Source: DASRAA01 sp963814165 (GTDB taxonomy: Bacteria; Acidobacteriota; Terriglobia; Terriglobales; Acidobacteriaceae). From it: a stretch of DNA of 64,000 nt. Each line of letters begins with the position of its first letter. Position 1 is the first letter of the stretch. This document shows, in pieces, positions 27,728 through 37,016 of this stretch. The position numbers were made by a program, and so were the translations under genes. The stretch covers positions 400,484 through 464,483 of the forward strand of contig CAWFBW010000011.1 in the NCBI GenBank assembly GCA_963814165.1, given 5' to 3'. The notes under the pieces were generated by a model. That model did no database searches. It was not told the DNA's origin and saw only the letters and a list, made by a program, of their open reading frames with translations.

Positions 27728-29257
27728 CTAGTCGAAATGTCGGTAGGCGTCCCACTCCTCGGTCAGATCGCGGTCGTATTTGCGGCAGTGGTAGATGGGC
27801 TTTTCCCAGTCGGGACGCGCCCACTGGACCTTGGGATCGGCGACCAGCGTGACCGAGGCGCAGTGACGCTGCAGGTACTCCAGGTCGGCATCGAGGAGGA
27901 TGACGCTTTCGCCGGTATAGCCTCTGCTTCCCCAATACCAGTAGGAGTGGTGGCTGCAGATCGCCTTCGGCAATCCCAGTGCGGGTCCGAAGTGATCGAT
28001 CGCTCCGGCTTGTCCGTAGAAGCTACCGAAGATCGCCGTCTTCTGGCGTTCTTCCGAGGGAAGAGCATTGTAGTAGCGCGATACCGCTTCGGCGCGCTCC
28101 TTCCATCCGAAATTGTTGCTGTAGTAGTCCGGGACCGCGGAGTGGGCGTTTTCTTCGGATTCGGTGCGATGCAGCACCATCACTTGGTAGTAGTGCGCGA
28201 AGTCATCGATCGAGAGGACGGGAACGACGGTCGGCAACATGAGCGCAGACAGGGCGCAGGCTGCGATGACATACGAGGCGACCAAGCGGCGGCTCCATGT
28301 GTTGGCGAACCATCGTTCGGCAGCGACGGCTCCGGCGGCGAGCATTAGTGGATAGACTGGCGTGACCAGATAGTCCTTGGCGTGGAGCGTGTACATCAGC
28401 AGCATGTAGGCGATAAAGGCCCAGCCGAGGGCCCGAAAGCGCTTCATTGGCGGTGTAAAGAAGAACACCGCCCCGGCAATGACGAAGGCGGAGCTCAGGA
28501 TGTTGACCAGCAGCGCCTGTGCGAAAACAAACTGGAGCGGCGGAAGAATGACGTTGCGGTGATTGTGCTGAAGCTCCAGGAATGGGAAGTTACGATGTGC
28601 CTGCCACACGATGTTAGGCAAAGTGATCGCCAGAGCAATGGCTACTCCGCCCCAGAACCAACGATTGAGGAACCACCTTCTCCATGGTGTTAGTAGTGAC
28701 CCCACCACGAGCGCAACGAGGTAGAACGCGAGGCTGTACTTGTGCATCAGCGCAACCCCGGCGACTGTTCCGAAGGCGAGCCAAAGGCGCGGGTTCGAGG
28801 TCTTCTCGATGCGGACGAGAAGCAGCACTGCGGCAGTCCACAGCGGCATATCGAGGGCGTTGGTGCTGAGGATGTGTCCGAAGGCGAGCGCGACAGGAGA
28901 AATCGCTGTCAGTACAGCGGCAGTGATGACGGCCCGTCTGTGGCCGCCAAGCTCCGAAGCGAGTCGCGCTACGAGAATCACGGTGGCTGCCGCGGCCAGT
29001 GCGGGATAGAGGTGAATAGCAGTGAGCGATGTGCCGAGCGTGTGGATGACGATCCAGGTAAGCCACGGAAGGAGAGGCGGAAGATCGACGTAGCCCCACG
29101 TGGGATGCTCGGCGCAGGCCAGGAAGTAAAGTTCGTCGGCATGGAACCCGTAGCGACCGGCGAAGCAGATGAGAAGCACGAAGACGAGTGCAGCGAAGAG
29201 TGCCGGAAGCTTGGAGCTGAGGGTGCGATCTTTGGTTGGCAATGCTGTAAAGGGCAT
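27728..29257 (-). CDS. GT39/ArnT-like membrane glycosyltransferase
   Basis: The start is placed at the ATG at 29257 (MPFTALPTKDR); an upstream frame to 29350 adds 31 polar residues. The protein (509 residues) has a first membrane helix (ALFAALVFVLLICFAG) followed by the conserved acidic loop YGFHADELYFLACAEHPTWG. Its Asp-Glu pair is the catalytic signature of GT39-type enzymes, which use lipid-linked sugar donors. About ten further hydrophobic segments run to residue 360, then comes a soluble C-terminal domain with EERQKTAIFGSFYGQAGAID and YWYWGSRGYTGE. Such enzymes glycosylate lipids or proteins on the periplasmic side. It is intact and seemingly monocistronic. The acceptor is unknown. Confidence 0.85.
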   Translation of the reverse strand: MPFTALPTKDRTLSSKLPALFAALVFVLLICFAGRYGFHADELYFLACAEHPTWGYVDLPPLLPWLTWIVIHTLGTSLTAIHLYPALAAAATVILVARLASELGGHRRAVITAAVLTAISPVALAFGHILSTNALDMPLWTAAVLLLVRIEKTSNPRLWLAFGTVAGVALMHKYSLAFYLVALVVGSLLTPWRRWFLNRWFWGGVAIALAITLPNIVWQAHRNFPFLELQHNHRNVILPPLQFVFAQALLVNILSSAFVIAGAVFFFTPPMKRFRALGWAFIAYMLLMYTLHAKDYLVTPVYPLMLAAGAVAAERWFANTWSRRLVASYVIAACALSALMLPTVVPVLSIDDFAHYYQVMVLHRTESEENAHSAVPDYYSNNFGWKERAEAVSRYYNALPSEERQKTAIFGSFYGQAGAIDHFGPALGLPKAICSHHSYWYWGSRGYTGESVILLDADLEYLQRHCASVTLVADPKVQWARPDWEKPIYHCRKYDRDLTEEWDAYRHFD

Positions 29258-29537
29258 TGAGGCCTCGGCTTCAGGAGTGCTGTTCCAGAGTAACTCGAAC
29301 ACTGTAGAACGTTCAGGAAACGGTGGCACAAAGGCGCAGTCGCTGGTCAAATCGGGAACGTGGAGGGGGATGCGAGAATCCTCGGTGGCTAAAAGCCGCT
29401 GCCAAGCGTGAGAGATTACGGTGCGGCTCGGTAGTCAGCTCGCTGCGAGTCGCAATGATATTCACCGCCTCCGGAGACCCAAACAACCTCGGAGCGTAGA
29501 ATGTCGATCAAAACGGCAGCGAGGCAACGAGGGTCCC

Positions 29538-30470
29538 ATGAAACCCGACGGCCGAATACTCGTCATTGGGGCAGGAGTCAATGGCTCTGTCTGCGCCGCG
29601 GCACTGCACAGGGCAGGCTGCGATGTCACCGTTCTGGCCCGCGGCAAGCGCCTTGAAGAACTACAGGATTCTGGTATCGAAATAGAGGACGCGCTCAACG
29701 GCACGCGCACGGTGACGCCGGTGCTGGCCGTGGACCGGTTGGCGTCAGAAGACATCTATGACTACATACTCGTCATCGTTCGCAAGAATCAGGTGCAGGA
29801 CCTACTGCCCGTTCTCGCTCAAAACCAGTCACCGTCGGTTGTATTCATGGTTAACACCGCTTCGGGACCTGAGGAGTGGATTGCGGCTCTGGGCGCGAAA
29901 CGCGTGATGCTGGGCTTTGTCTTCGCCGGCGGCAGGCGCGAGGGCAGCTTAATCCGGGCGATACGACCCAGGTGGCAGCGCACGCCATTTGGAGAAGCGA
30001 ATGGTGCGGTTACTGAAAGGCTTACCGGCTTAGTCAGTATCCTCAACCGCGCCGGGCTCCGGGCGACAGCGATTACAAACATGCCCGACTGGCTCGTCAC
30101 CCATGCAGCCATGGTTGCCCCAGTCGCGATGCTCATTCTCAAGCACGGCTGCGACACCTATGCGCTAGCGCGTTCCGACGAGGACATGAAGATGCTCAGA
30201 GAGGCATTGCGAGAGGCGCTTGCCGTGCTTCGCGCCAATGGCCGCCGCATCGTTCCCCAGAGTGCGGCTCTCCTCGATGTACTTCCACGATTCGTCGTGA
30301 CGAGCTTCTTTCGCGCGCTCCTGTCTTCCAGACATGGCGAAATTGGTGCTGGTTGGCACTGCTCGCAAGCACCGGATGAGATGTTCCAATTCGCAAGAGA
30401 GCTGAGGGACCTTGTGGAACAATCCCGCCTCCCAGCTCCCGTTCTCCGCCAGCTCCTCGCGACTGCGTAA
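29538..30470 (+). CDS. Ketopantoate-reductase-like (ApbA/PanE family) oxidoreductase
   Basis: The start is the ATG at 29538 with GAGGG upstream. The 310-residue product begins with a Rossmann fold for NADP: RILVIGAGVNGSVCAAAL (GxGxxG), then DVTVLARGKRLEEL. The middle keeps the ApbA pattern VIVRKNQVQDLLPVLA, and a helical C-terminal domain follows (NMPDWLVTHAAMVAPVAMLI). The family reduces ketopantoate in pantothenate synthesis, but many paralogues act on other 2-oxo acids. The usual Lys and Glu residues of true PanE are not obvious, so only the family is assigned. It lies alone between divergent or convergent neighbours and is intact. Confidence 0.75.
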   Translation: MKPDGRILVIGAGVNGSVCAAALHRAGCDVTVLARGKRLEELQDSGIEIEDALNGTRTVTPVLAVDRLASEDIYDYILVIVRKNQVQDLLPVLAQNQSPSVVFMVNTASGPEEWIAALGAKRVMLGFVFAGGRREGSLIRAIRPRWQRTPFGEANGAVTERLTGLVSILNRAGLRATAITNMPDWLVTHAAMVAPVAMLILKHGCDTYALARSDEDMKMLREALREALAVLRANGRRIVPQSAALLDVLPRFVVTSFFRALLSSRHGEIGAGWHCSQAPDEMFQFARELRDLVEQSRLPAPVLRQLLATA

Positions 30471-30728
30471 CCGCCGCAGCGTCTTCGGGATCGATAGTCT
30501 GCACCAGGTCTTACCCGATGCACGGTTCTTGGATCGGTACTTGGAGCAGAAATCCGAACTGTTGCTAACAATCGTCTAGACACACTATCTGAATTGGCAA
30601 ATCTGGTTAGCGGTTGACGGGCAAACGTGAAGTAACGCCAAGGTGAGGTTTGCCGACAATCCCGATAATAGGCGGATAGAAGGTCTTCTGGGCGGACGCG
30701 ACATTCCCTATGCTGCCCGCCTCACGCG

Positions 30729-31286
30729 TCAAAACACATAGGGAATCAGCGCCTTGACACGCGCCTTGTAAGCGGGGTATTTGTCGGGAAAGCCGCGCTG
30801 AAGGAGGCGGTCCTCCTGGTTCAGTTTTATCCAGAACCCCGCCGCGAACGACGCCAGCCCCACATACGCAACCAGCAAGCCCGAGGCAACAGCCGTTCCT
30901 AGGCCCATCAGCAGATGCCCTGTGTAAATGGGATGGCGCACAAACCTGTAGGGGCCGGATTCCACCAGCTTTTGTCCTTGCTTTAACTCGACGTCCTGGC
31001 TCCATTCGGCGCCCAGCACCTTGCGCGACCAGATGGCCACGAACAACCCCAGCGCACAGATGGCCACGGCGACTGAATCCGAAAGGACTGTACGCCGCAT
31101 CGCGACCGGGCCAAACGGGTGCACCCAAGCCGCGACGAACAGGACGAAGCCCAGCCATACCGGCGTCCGGGCCAGCCTGGCCGCAAAATTCTGCGGTTCC
31201 GCCGCGGTCTTGACGGAACGAGCGCTGATATTCCAGTACACGACGAGCGCAACCCAGCAGGCAAGAATGAGGATCCCGGTTGGCAT
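30729..31286 (-). CDS. Isoprenylcysteine carboxyl methyltransferase (ICMT)-like membrane protein
   Basis: The start is placed at the ATG at 31286 (MPTGILILACWVALVVYWN); an upstream extension is low-quality. The 185-residue protein has about five membrane helices. It ends with the ICMT/phospholipid methyltransferase-like signature VESGPYRFVRHPIYTGHLLM (SAM-binding His and Arg), and later EDRLLQRGFPDKYPAYKARV. Bacterial members methylate small or lipid substrates, and the actual substrate is not known. It is intact and on the minus strand, with its 5' end facing the group II intron. Confidence 0.8.
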   Translation of the reverse strand: MPTGILILACWVALVVYWNISARSVKTAAEPQNFAARLARTPVWLGFVLFVAAWVHPFGPVAMRRTVLSDSVAVAICALGLFVAIWSRKVLGAEWSQDVELKQGQKLVESGPYRFVRHPIYTGHLLMGLGTAVASGLLVAYVGLASFAAGFWIKLNQEDRLLQRGFPDKYPAYKARVKALIPYVF

Positions 31287-31556
31287 AGAGCCGATGGTAT
31301 CGTCGGAGCGAGTCGCACGGCAATTACCAGACCAGCCGTCCCGGGACGGCATCGCCGATGACCGAGGCGGTTCTTGATGTTTGATCAGACGATTTGTACG
31401 GTCATCGGAACCTGCTTTCGGTTGGCTTGGACCAGATCGATGACGCGTGACGAGCCACACGGAAGTTGGCTTTTAGTTGGCGAAAACAGGGCTCTGCGCA
31501 AGTTGAGGCGGCCGTAGAAAAGGAGGTGAATGATGCAGGCGAACACAAAACGAACA

Positions 31557-32744
31557 GTGCGCAGGGCAGCGCGCTGCTCAGGAGGGTTCAAGTCCCTCTG
31601 ACCCTCAAATGAGGAGGGTCATATCCAAAGGCGGGGGTAATTCCTCGCTGGCCGGAGAAAGTGGAAGGTATGGAGACGTCTAAACGGGCACGAAAGCGAA
31701 AGCCGGATACAGCCAAGGCGAACCTGAAGCCACTGCTTTGTAGCACTCCGGAGGGCAGGGTGTCCATCGTGAGGTGGAATCTGAAGGGCCTGCGGAGAAG
31801 TACCGGGCCGTAATCGATGGGGGAAACCCCGTGATGAACCGGTCAGCCCATTGGTGGGGCAAGGTCGAGCCCGTTATTCGGGGGCGAAGGCGTTCTCATT
31901 CACCCACCCATTAACCAAGGTGATTGCGGGCGGCACGGTACGGAAGAACAGCGCGTGACCCCTGGAGAGCTGACAGACCCCTTGGTGGCACCAGGGTAAA
32001 GCAAACCTATAAGCGCAAGCGAAGTGGCGAGTGATGCTCTGTCAGCAGTCCGACGGCTGCATGGTACCTGAAGCATGGTGAAAACCATGTGACCGGGCAA
32101 CCGGCGACGGAAAGGGTCGGGGAAGGACAGCCGGCGAAGATAGATGGGAAGAGAAAGGAAACCAGTTGAGCAAGGACGAGGGAGGTCGGAACAGTTCCTT
32201 TAGCGAAAAACCCGTACGCTCTCGCCCGAGGAGACTGGTGGACTGGATCAACCCGACGGGTGCTAAGAAGGTCCATTCATTAATCGACAAGGTGTACAAG
32301 CGGAAGAACCTGAAGATGGCCTGGGAAAAGGTGAAGGAGAACCGGGGTAGCGGAGGTGTGGATGGGCAGAATCTGGAGGCTTTCGAAGCGCAGCTGAACC
32401 AGCAGTTGGATCGGCTGCACCAGGAGCTGAAAGAGGATGCTTATCGGCCTCTGCCGGTGCGCCAACACCCAATCCCGAAGAGAGACAAACCCGGTGAGTA
32501 CCGAATGCTAGGCATTCCGGCGATCTACGACCGCGTATGTCAGCAAGCGTTGCTCAATCGGTTGGAGCCTATCTTCGAGCCGGTATTCGATGATGCCAGC
32601 TGTGGATACCGGCGAGGGCGATCGACGAAGGATGCGCTGCGCAAAATCTGGAAAGAAATCCAGAGCGAGTCGGAGTGGATCTTGGACGCGGACCTCCGAG
32701 ATTTTTTCGGGTCCGTAGATCACGAGAAGCTTCTCACGCTGTTA
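31557..32744 (+). mobile_element. Group II intron, 5' part only
   Basis: The sequence from GTGCG (31557-31561), the usual 5' end of bacterial group II introns, contains a dense set of hairpins. An example is TGACCCTC at 31598 pairing across AAAT with GAGGAGGGTCA. This is followed by about 600 bases of structured, gene-free RNA-like sequence and then the intron-encoded reverse transcriptase frame. The reverse transcriptase breaks off after its third block, and domains V and VI, which would close the intron, are not present. The element is thus a dead 5' fragment of about 1.2 kb. The exact 5' boundary is inferred from the GTGCG motif. Confidence 0.75.
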
Positions 32745-32762
32745 ACCTGCGCGGGGTTGTAA
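32166..32762 (+). pseudogene. ltrA: Group II intron reverse transcriptase/maturase, truncated
   Basis: The N-terminal part of an intron-encoded protein is clear: VYKRKNLKMAWEKVKENRGS, GGVDGQNLEAF, then YRPLPVRQHPIPKRDKPGEY, RMLGIPAIYDRVCQQALLNR and CGYRRGRSTKDAL, and the first catalytic Asp region ILDADLRDFFGSVDHEKLL. This covers blocks RT0 to RT3. The YADD block, maturase domain X and any endonuclease domain are missing. The match ends near 32742 and a DUF362 fragment continues in another frame. The protein would be inactive. A GGGAGG-type site is not obvious; the start of the ATG/TTG frame is uncertain. Confidence 0.88.
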
Positions 32763-32938
32763 TCGGCGCGCGATACGGATGTCCGAAGAATGCCCTCCAC
32801 TGGAATGGCATTCAGGAGAGCATCCTCGATCTGTGCGCCACTGTTCCGGTTCACTTCGTCATCGCGGACGGCATCGTAGCGATGGAAGGAAACGCGCCCC
32901 TCATCGGTAGTGCCCGTCCCCCAGGGAAGATCGTCCTG
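32751..32938 (+). pseudogene. Fragment of a second DUF362 gene
   Basis: About 62 codons read GVVIGARYGCPKNALHWNGI, then QESILDLCATVPVHFVIADG and IVAMEGNAPLIG, closely similar to the middle of the DUF362 gene at 21594-22444. The match starts immediately after the truncated intron and fades near 32938. Neither the Tat signal nor the rest of the domain is present. The differences from the first copy (for example P/I, W/C, I/A) show a diverged paralogue or homologue, not a recent duplication. Confidence 0.85.
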
Positions 32939-33542
32939 CCGTATAACCCCCATCTTCAGCCCAGGGATAATAAGATCTTCTCCGGTTTTTGTTTGCCCCT
33001 CATGCCGGCGTTAGCAGTGGGGATGGAGGTGTGGGGCAAGGCGCCGGCGTTTGAGGCCCCTGGCCCCACCCATCGCTTTCGAAGACCTGCCCGTTCATGC
33101 TCTCGTCTTCGCTCTGCTTTGAGCAGACTCTACCAGCGAACGATCCGCACGCTCCTGGTTGGAATCCACTCTCGAGGTTGCGATCTAGCGCCGTACATCG
33201 TTCAGACTGTTGAGCCATTGGGGGGCAAGCACTGGTTTCGCAGTCGTCCATTGAAGCTCCCCAAGTGTGCGTTCTGCACCGGCTTGCAAGGGTCGGATAA
33301 AATCCTGCCTCACGCCCCGTTGGTCGCTTCTGGCCGTCGTACTATACCTTCCGCCGTTAGTAGGTGCGCGTGGTGAGCTGGTGTTGGCGGCACACATTCG
33401 CCGTCGTAACTCTTGCTTCGCAATGCGGTCAACAGGCGGCTGTCGCCCCGCTACCACCCGTCACGGTTGTTTACATTCCTTCGCTTGTAACCGGGACTCC
33501 CGGCTTCTAAACTTGCCTTGCGGACCACGGTTACCGATCTTG
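32939..33542. other. Stretch of about 0.6 kb with no supported gene
   Basis: Open frames continue on both strands but without recognisable families; the product in the frame of the DUF362 fragment turns rich in Pro, Arg and Ser. It probably holds decayed sequence plus the promoter of the VWFA-related gene that starts at 33543. Confidence 0.4.
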
Positions 33543-35333
33543 ATGCGATACACCTTTCTGCTTCTTCCGTTCCTCGTCGCCGTCCTTCTCTTTTCACAGA
33601 CTGCCCCGACGTCCAACTCACAAGCGCCAGCTACCTTCCAGTCGAACGTGCGTGTAGTTCTGTTGGACGTTATTGTCACTGATTCGAGCGGTGCCCCGAT
33701 CACCGGCCTCACAGAGAATGATTTTCGCGTCTTCGAAGATAACAAGCAGCAGAAGATCGCTTCCTTCAAGGAACACAACGGCGCTCCCATCACCACGGCC
33801 GACCTGGCGCCGATGCCGCCAAATGTATATACGAACTACCCCGCAGTGAAGACCGCGGATTCCATCAACGTGCTCCTGATGGACTCGCTGAACACGCAAA
33901 TGCCGGACCAGCAGTACGTGCACCAGCAGACCATTAAGTACCTGAAAACACTTCCGGCGGGAGCACGGGTTGCGGTCTTTACTCTGTCATCGCGCTTGCG
34001 GATGGTCCAGGAGTTCACCAGCGACTCCTCGCGGCTCCTGGCAGCACTGAATGATCCCGCTGTCTCGGGCCCGCGGCATTCGCCTCTCCTGAAATCGCAG
34101 CCGGAGTCACAAGCGGATGATGAGATGGTCGGGATGGCCAGCGCTAATCAAATGAGCCTGAACCCGAATCCAATCAATCTCGCGCAGGAATCGGCCGACC
34201 CGGTAAATGCCCTCAAAGCATTGATAGCTGAAAAAGACGCCGCCATGACTGAAGCCAGAGTTGCCATCACCCTTTCCGCCTTTCAGCAACTGGCGCGTTA
34301 TCTCTCCGCATACCCGGGACGCAAGAATGTGATATGGGTCTCTGGCAGCTTTCCCCTCGTCCTCTTTGGGGACTCGGCTTCGTCGAATCCATCAGTTACG
34401 CCGCGCATGTACATGAACGATATTCTAAGAACCGCAGACTTGTGCACCACCGCCCAGATGGCGATTTATCCGGTCACAGCGGAAGGGCTGATGATTCACT
34501 CGGTTTATCAGGCCGATGCCAGCGCTATCGGCGAAGTAAGACCCAGCATGATGAGCCAGAACAACGCCAGCCAGATGAGTGCCGAATTGCAGAGTGTTTC
34601 TTCGACACGTCAAACTGCGGAATCGCTGGCGAAGAACACAGGAGGGCAGGCTTTCTTCAATTCGAACGGCATAACCGACATTCTGACTCGGGTCACGAAC
34701 CAGGGCATGCACTATTACACCTTGAGCTACAGTCCAACGAACACCAAGACCGACAACCGTTATCGTCACACGCGCGTCGAATCGACGAACCCAAAATACA
34801 CACTCTCCTATCGCCGCGGCTACTACGCCACTGACAGCAAAATCACTGCGGGGTCAGCTGAAACCCAAGATCCCCTGCTGCCCCTGATGGGATTTGGCCT
34901 GCCTGACATGGCGCAGCTCATCTACAAGTTGAGCGTAAGTCCTTCGAGTGCCAGACCCTCGGGGAAATCCGGCAACGCGGTCACCAACCTGAAGGGGCCC
35001 ACGACACATTATGCGTTGGACTTCGGTGTCTCGCTCTACCAGATTAAGCTGGATGTCCAACCGGATGGGAATCGTCGTGCTCACCTTGAAGTACGAGCTG
35101 TCGCTTACGATGACGCCGGAAAGCCGCTAAACATGACAGGGCAGCGTGGAATCCTGAATCTATCGCCCGAGGCTTTCAAGGAGGTTCAAAAGTCCGGCAT
35201 TCAGTTACATGAAGAGCTGGATCTGCCTTCCAATATCGAAGTTCACCTTCGCACCGGTGTTTATGATCTGAACTCAGGAAACGCCGGAACTCTGGGCGTG
35301 AGAGTGCACACTCAGGCTGCCGGCCCAAACTAG
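33543..35333 (+). CDS. VWFA-related protein of acidobacterial type
   Basis: The start is the ATG at 33543 (MRYTFLLLPFLVAVLLFSQT), a signal peptide. An N-terminal strand region (VRVVLLDVIVTDSSGAPITG, then LTENDFRVFEDNKQQKIASF) is the hallmark of the VWFA-related family that is greatly expanded in Acidobacteriota. A von Willebrand A-like domain follows (INVLLMDSLNTQMPDQQYVH, then ARVAVFTLSSRLRMVQEFTS and RKNVIWVSGSFP). The first Asp of the metal site is present as LLMDSLNT. It ends with MHYYTLSYSPTN and a beta-rich C-terminal domain of about 150 residues. The protein (596 residues) is exported, likely periplasmic or surface-bound. Its ligand is unknown. The gene is intact. Confidence 0.9.
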   Translation: MRYTFLLLPFLVAVLLFSQTAPTSNSQAPATFQSNVRVVLLDVIVTDSSGAPITGLTENDFRVFEDNKQQKIASFKEHNGAPITTADLAPMPPNVYTNYPAVKTADSINVLLMDSLNTQMPDQQYVHQQTIKYLKTLPAGARVAVFTLSSRLRMVQEFTSDSSRLLAALNDPAVSGPRHSPLLKSQPESQADDEMVGMASANQMSLNPNPINLAQESADPVNALKALIAEKDAAMTEARVAITLSAFQQLARYLSAYPGRKNVIWVSGSFPLVLFGDSASSNPSVTPRMYMNDILRTADLCTTAQMAIYPVTAEGLMIHSVYQADASAIGEVRPSMMSQNNASQMSAELQSVSSTRQTAESLAKNTGGQAFFNSNGITDILTRVTNQGMHYYTLSYSPTNTKTDNRYRHTRVESTNPKYTLSYRRGYYATDSKITAGSAETQDPLLPLMGFGLPDMAQLIYKLSVSPSSARPSGKSGNAVTNLKGPTTHYALDFGVSLYQIKLDVQPDGNRRAHLEVRAVAYDDAGKPLNMTGQRGILNLSPEAFKEVQKSGIQLHEELDLPSNIEVHLRTGVYDLNSGNAGTLGVRVHTQAAGPN

Positions 35334-35386
35334 AGTTGTTCCCGAGACGCTGTAGCTTGGTTGGAGCGGCGCTATATTCCCTCATC

Positions 35387-35433
35387 GCTGGGGGGCGGGA
35401 TTTTTGATCCACCCCCTCCCCCAGCACTCTTTT
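35387..35433 (+). terminator. Possible Rho-independent terminator after the VWFA-related gene
   Basis: GCTGGGGGGCGGG and CCCCCTCCCCCAGC form a long GC-rich imperfect stem around a loop with ATTTTTGAT, followed by CTCTTTT. It lies 54 bases after the stop of the VWFA-related gene. Confidence 0.5.
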
Positions 35434-35883
35434 AGAATCAACGACTTATGTCATGGTTTGTGGGCAAAGTCCCAGATCGAAAGGAATTAGAACTACTTAA
35501 TAGAAAACAAAGCACTTAGCACTCAGACGTAGCCACTCTACCGGCTGCCCGGGAACTCGGATTGTCAAAGACCAAACTCAGGACGCGATGGGCGCCAAGC
35601 GAGGGCACACAAACGCCTTGCCTCACAATACTGGTTTACCGCTAGAGCGGTCAGGGTGAAAGGAAAATCTGGGTGCAAAAGAAACGAAAGTAACCAGCTG
35701 GTTCCAGCTTGTAATTCCGTGGGGGTGCCGTCGGCCCTGAAGACTGCCCCGGTGTACAGCGACTCAGAAAACCGCTGTAGCTTGTCTGCTCGCAGTGTGC
35801 GTATGTCACGGATGAAAGATGCGAGGGACTGGGCGACACGCAAGATGCAGCCACCTTGGAGTGCCTATGACGCAATTTGCCTG
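35434..35883. other. Intergenic stretch with no supported gene
   Basis: No gene is supported. A short plus-strand stretch near 35527-35590 reads ATLPAARELGLSKTKLRTRW, which is reminiscent of a Fis-type helix-turn-helix end of a regulator, but it is too short and isolated to annotate. Confidence 0.35.
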
Positions 35884-36964
35884 CTAGCGGCAACCCGGTT
35901 GAGAACAAAGATTCTTGCTGAAAAACGGCATCACGTGGTTCTGGAAGCGGTCGGCCACCTTGCTGGTATGAGTGCCTGGGTAGATTTCGAAAGAATTCAC
36001 GAGCCCGTACTTGTCGAAAACATCATGCAGCTTTCCGGCGTCCACTCGTAAACCGTCCTGGTCGCCTACATCCATCGAAATTGCGCGATATTGGCGGAGG
36101 GCCCCGATGTACTGGTCCACAAATGCGAGCGGCGCATTTGCTGTCCATTTCGCGAGGACTTCGGGTTGCGGTTGGCCGTCTTTCGTCGGCAGATCGAGGT
36201 AAAGCGGCGGGTTCTTTGGGATCAGGTGACCAAGCAGCCGCGGTGGCAAGCGTGGCGCGGGGGAAGAATGGCAGCTTGGCCGAGTCTTCCGGTGTCTTCA
36301 CGGCCTCCAAGAGCTTTGTCGAGTTCCGGGTTTGGCGGTCCGGCAACCCGCGGCGACAGGCAACACGGGACTCATGATGTACAGGCTGCCGAACACATCG
36401 GAATGCTTCATGCCAAGGCGCGTCGCACCATAGCCTCCCATGGAGTGGCCCACCAACCCGCGGCTGGTTCGCTCTGGGATGGTGCGGTAGTGAGCGTCGA
36501 TGTACGCCACCAGATCGTGCGAAACAAAGCGTTCGAAGTCTCCCGTGGTGACTGAACTCGAATACATCGAGCCGTTGTGCACCGTCTTCGAATCGGGCAG
36601 GACGACGATCATCTCTTTCGCGCCCTGTGCAAACGCGCCTTCTATGGTCTGTGGCACATGGATTTCGTGGGACCACTGTTCTGCTCCGATCGAATAACCG
36701 TGCAACGCATACACGACCGGGTAGCGGCGAGACTTGTCATGTGCGTAGCCGGGAGGCAGGAACACGAACACGTCGCGATCGACCGCGTTTCCTTCCAGAT
36801 TGCCTTCCAGCGCCGCTCCGTGGACTTTTATGTGTTCCACGGCCACGGGCTTCGCACCCGGGACTGGAGGAGGCACGTCAGTTTGCACTTGGGCAGCGAG
36901 CCGAGGCAACGGAGCAAGAACCATCGCAAGCGCTACGTACGCAACGCAATTTCGTCATCGTCAT
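35884..36964 (-). CDS. Alpha/beta-hydrolase esterase (esterase D-like), frameshifted
   Basis: The start is placed at the ATG at 36964 with GAGAGGA upstream. The signal peptide reads through only if one A is restored near 36950 (CVAYVALAMVLAPLPRLAAQ). The domain begins VDRDVFVFLPPGYAHDKSRR, then YPVVYALHGYSIGAEQW, with the nucleophile Ser in GLVGHSMGGYGATRLG. The frame changes near 36310 and again near 36215 (one extra G before AACCCGCCGC). After that LYLDLPTKDGQPQPEVL and ISMDVGDQDGL follow, with the catalytic His likely in YPGTHTSKVADRF. It is the last gene of the CE1-GH3-GH31 operon (53 bp gap), so it probably deacylates plant polysaccharide or oligosaccharides. Confidence 0.75.
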
Positions 36965-37016
36965 TTTGATCCTCTCTCGTCGTCCGGTTCGCGACATTGC
37001 AGTCTTGCTATGCGTC

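Noticed and set aside
31570..31620. T-arm-like hairpin GAGGGTTCAAGTCCCTC
   Set aside because: The flanking bases form another hairpin of the intron RNA rather than an acceptor stem. It is best read as part of group II intron domain I, not a tRNA.
35527..35590. Fis-type helix-turn-helix remnant (AARELGLSKTKL)
   Set aside because: Only about 20 residues, without a regulator body or start; could be chance.
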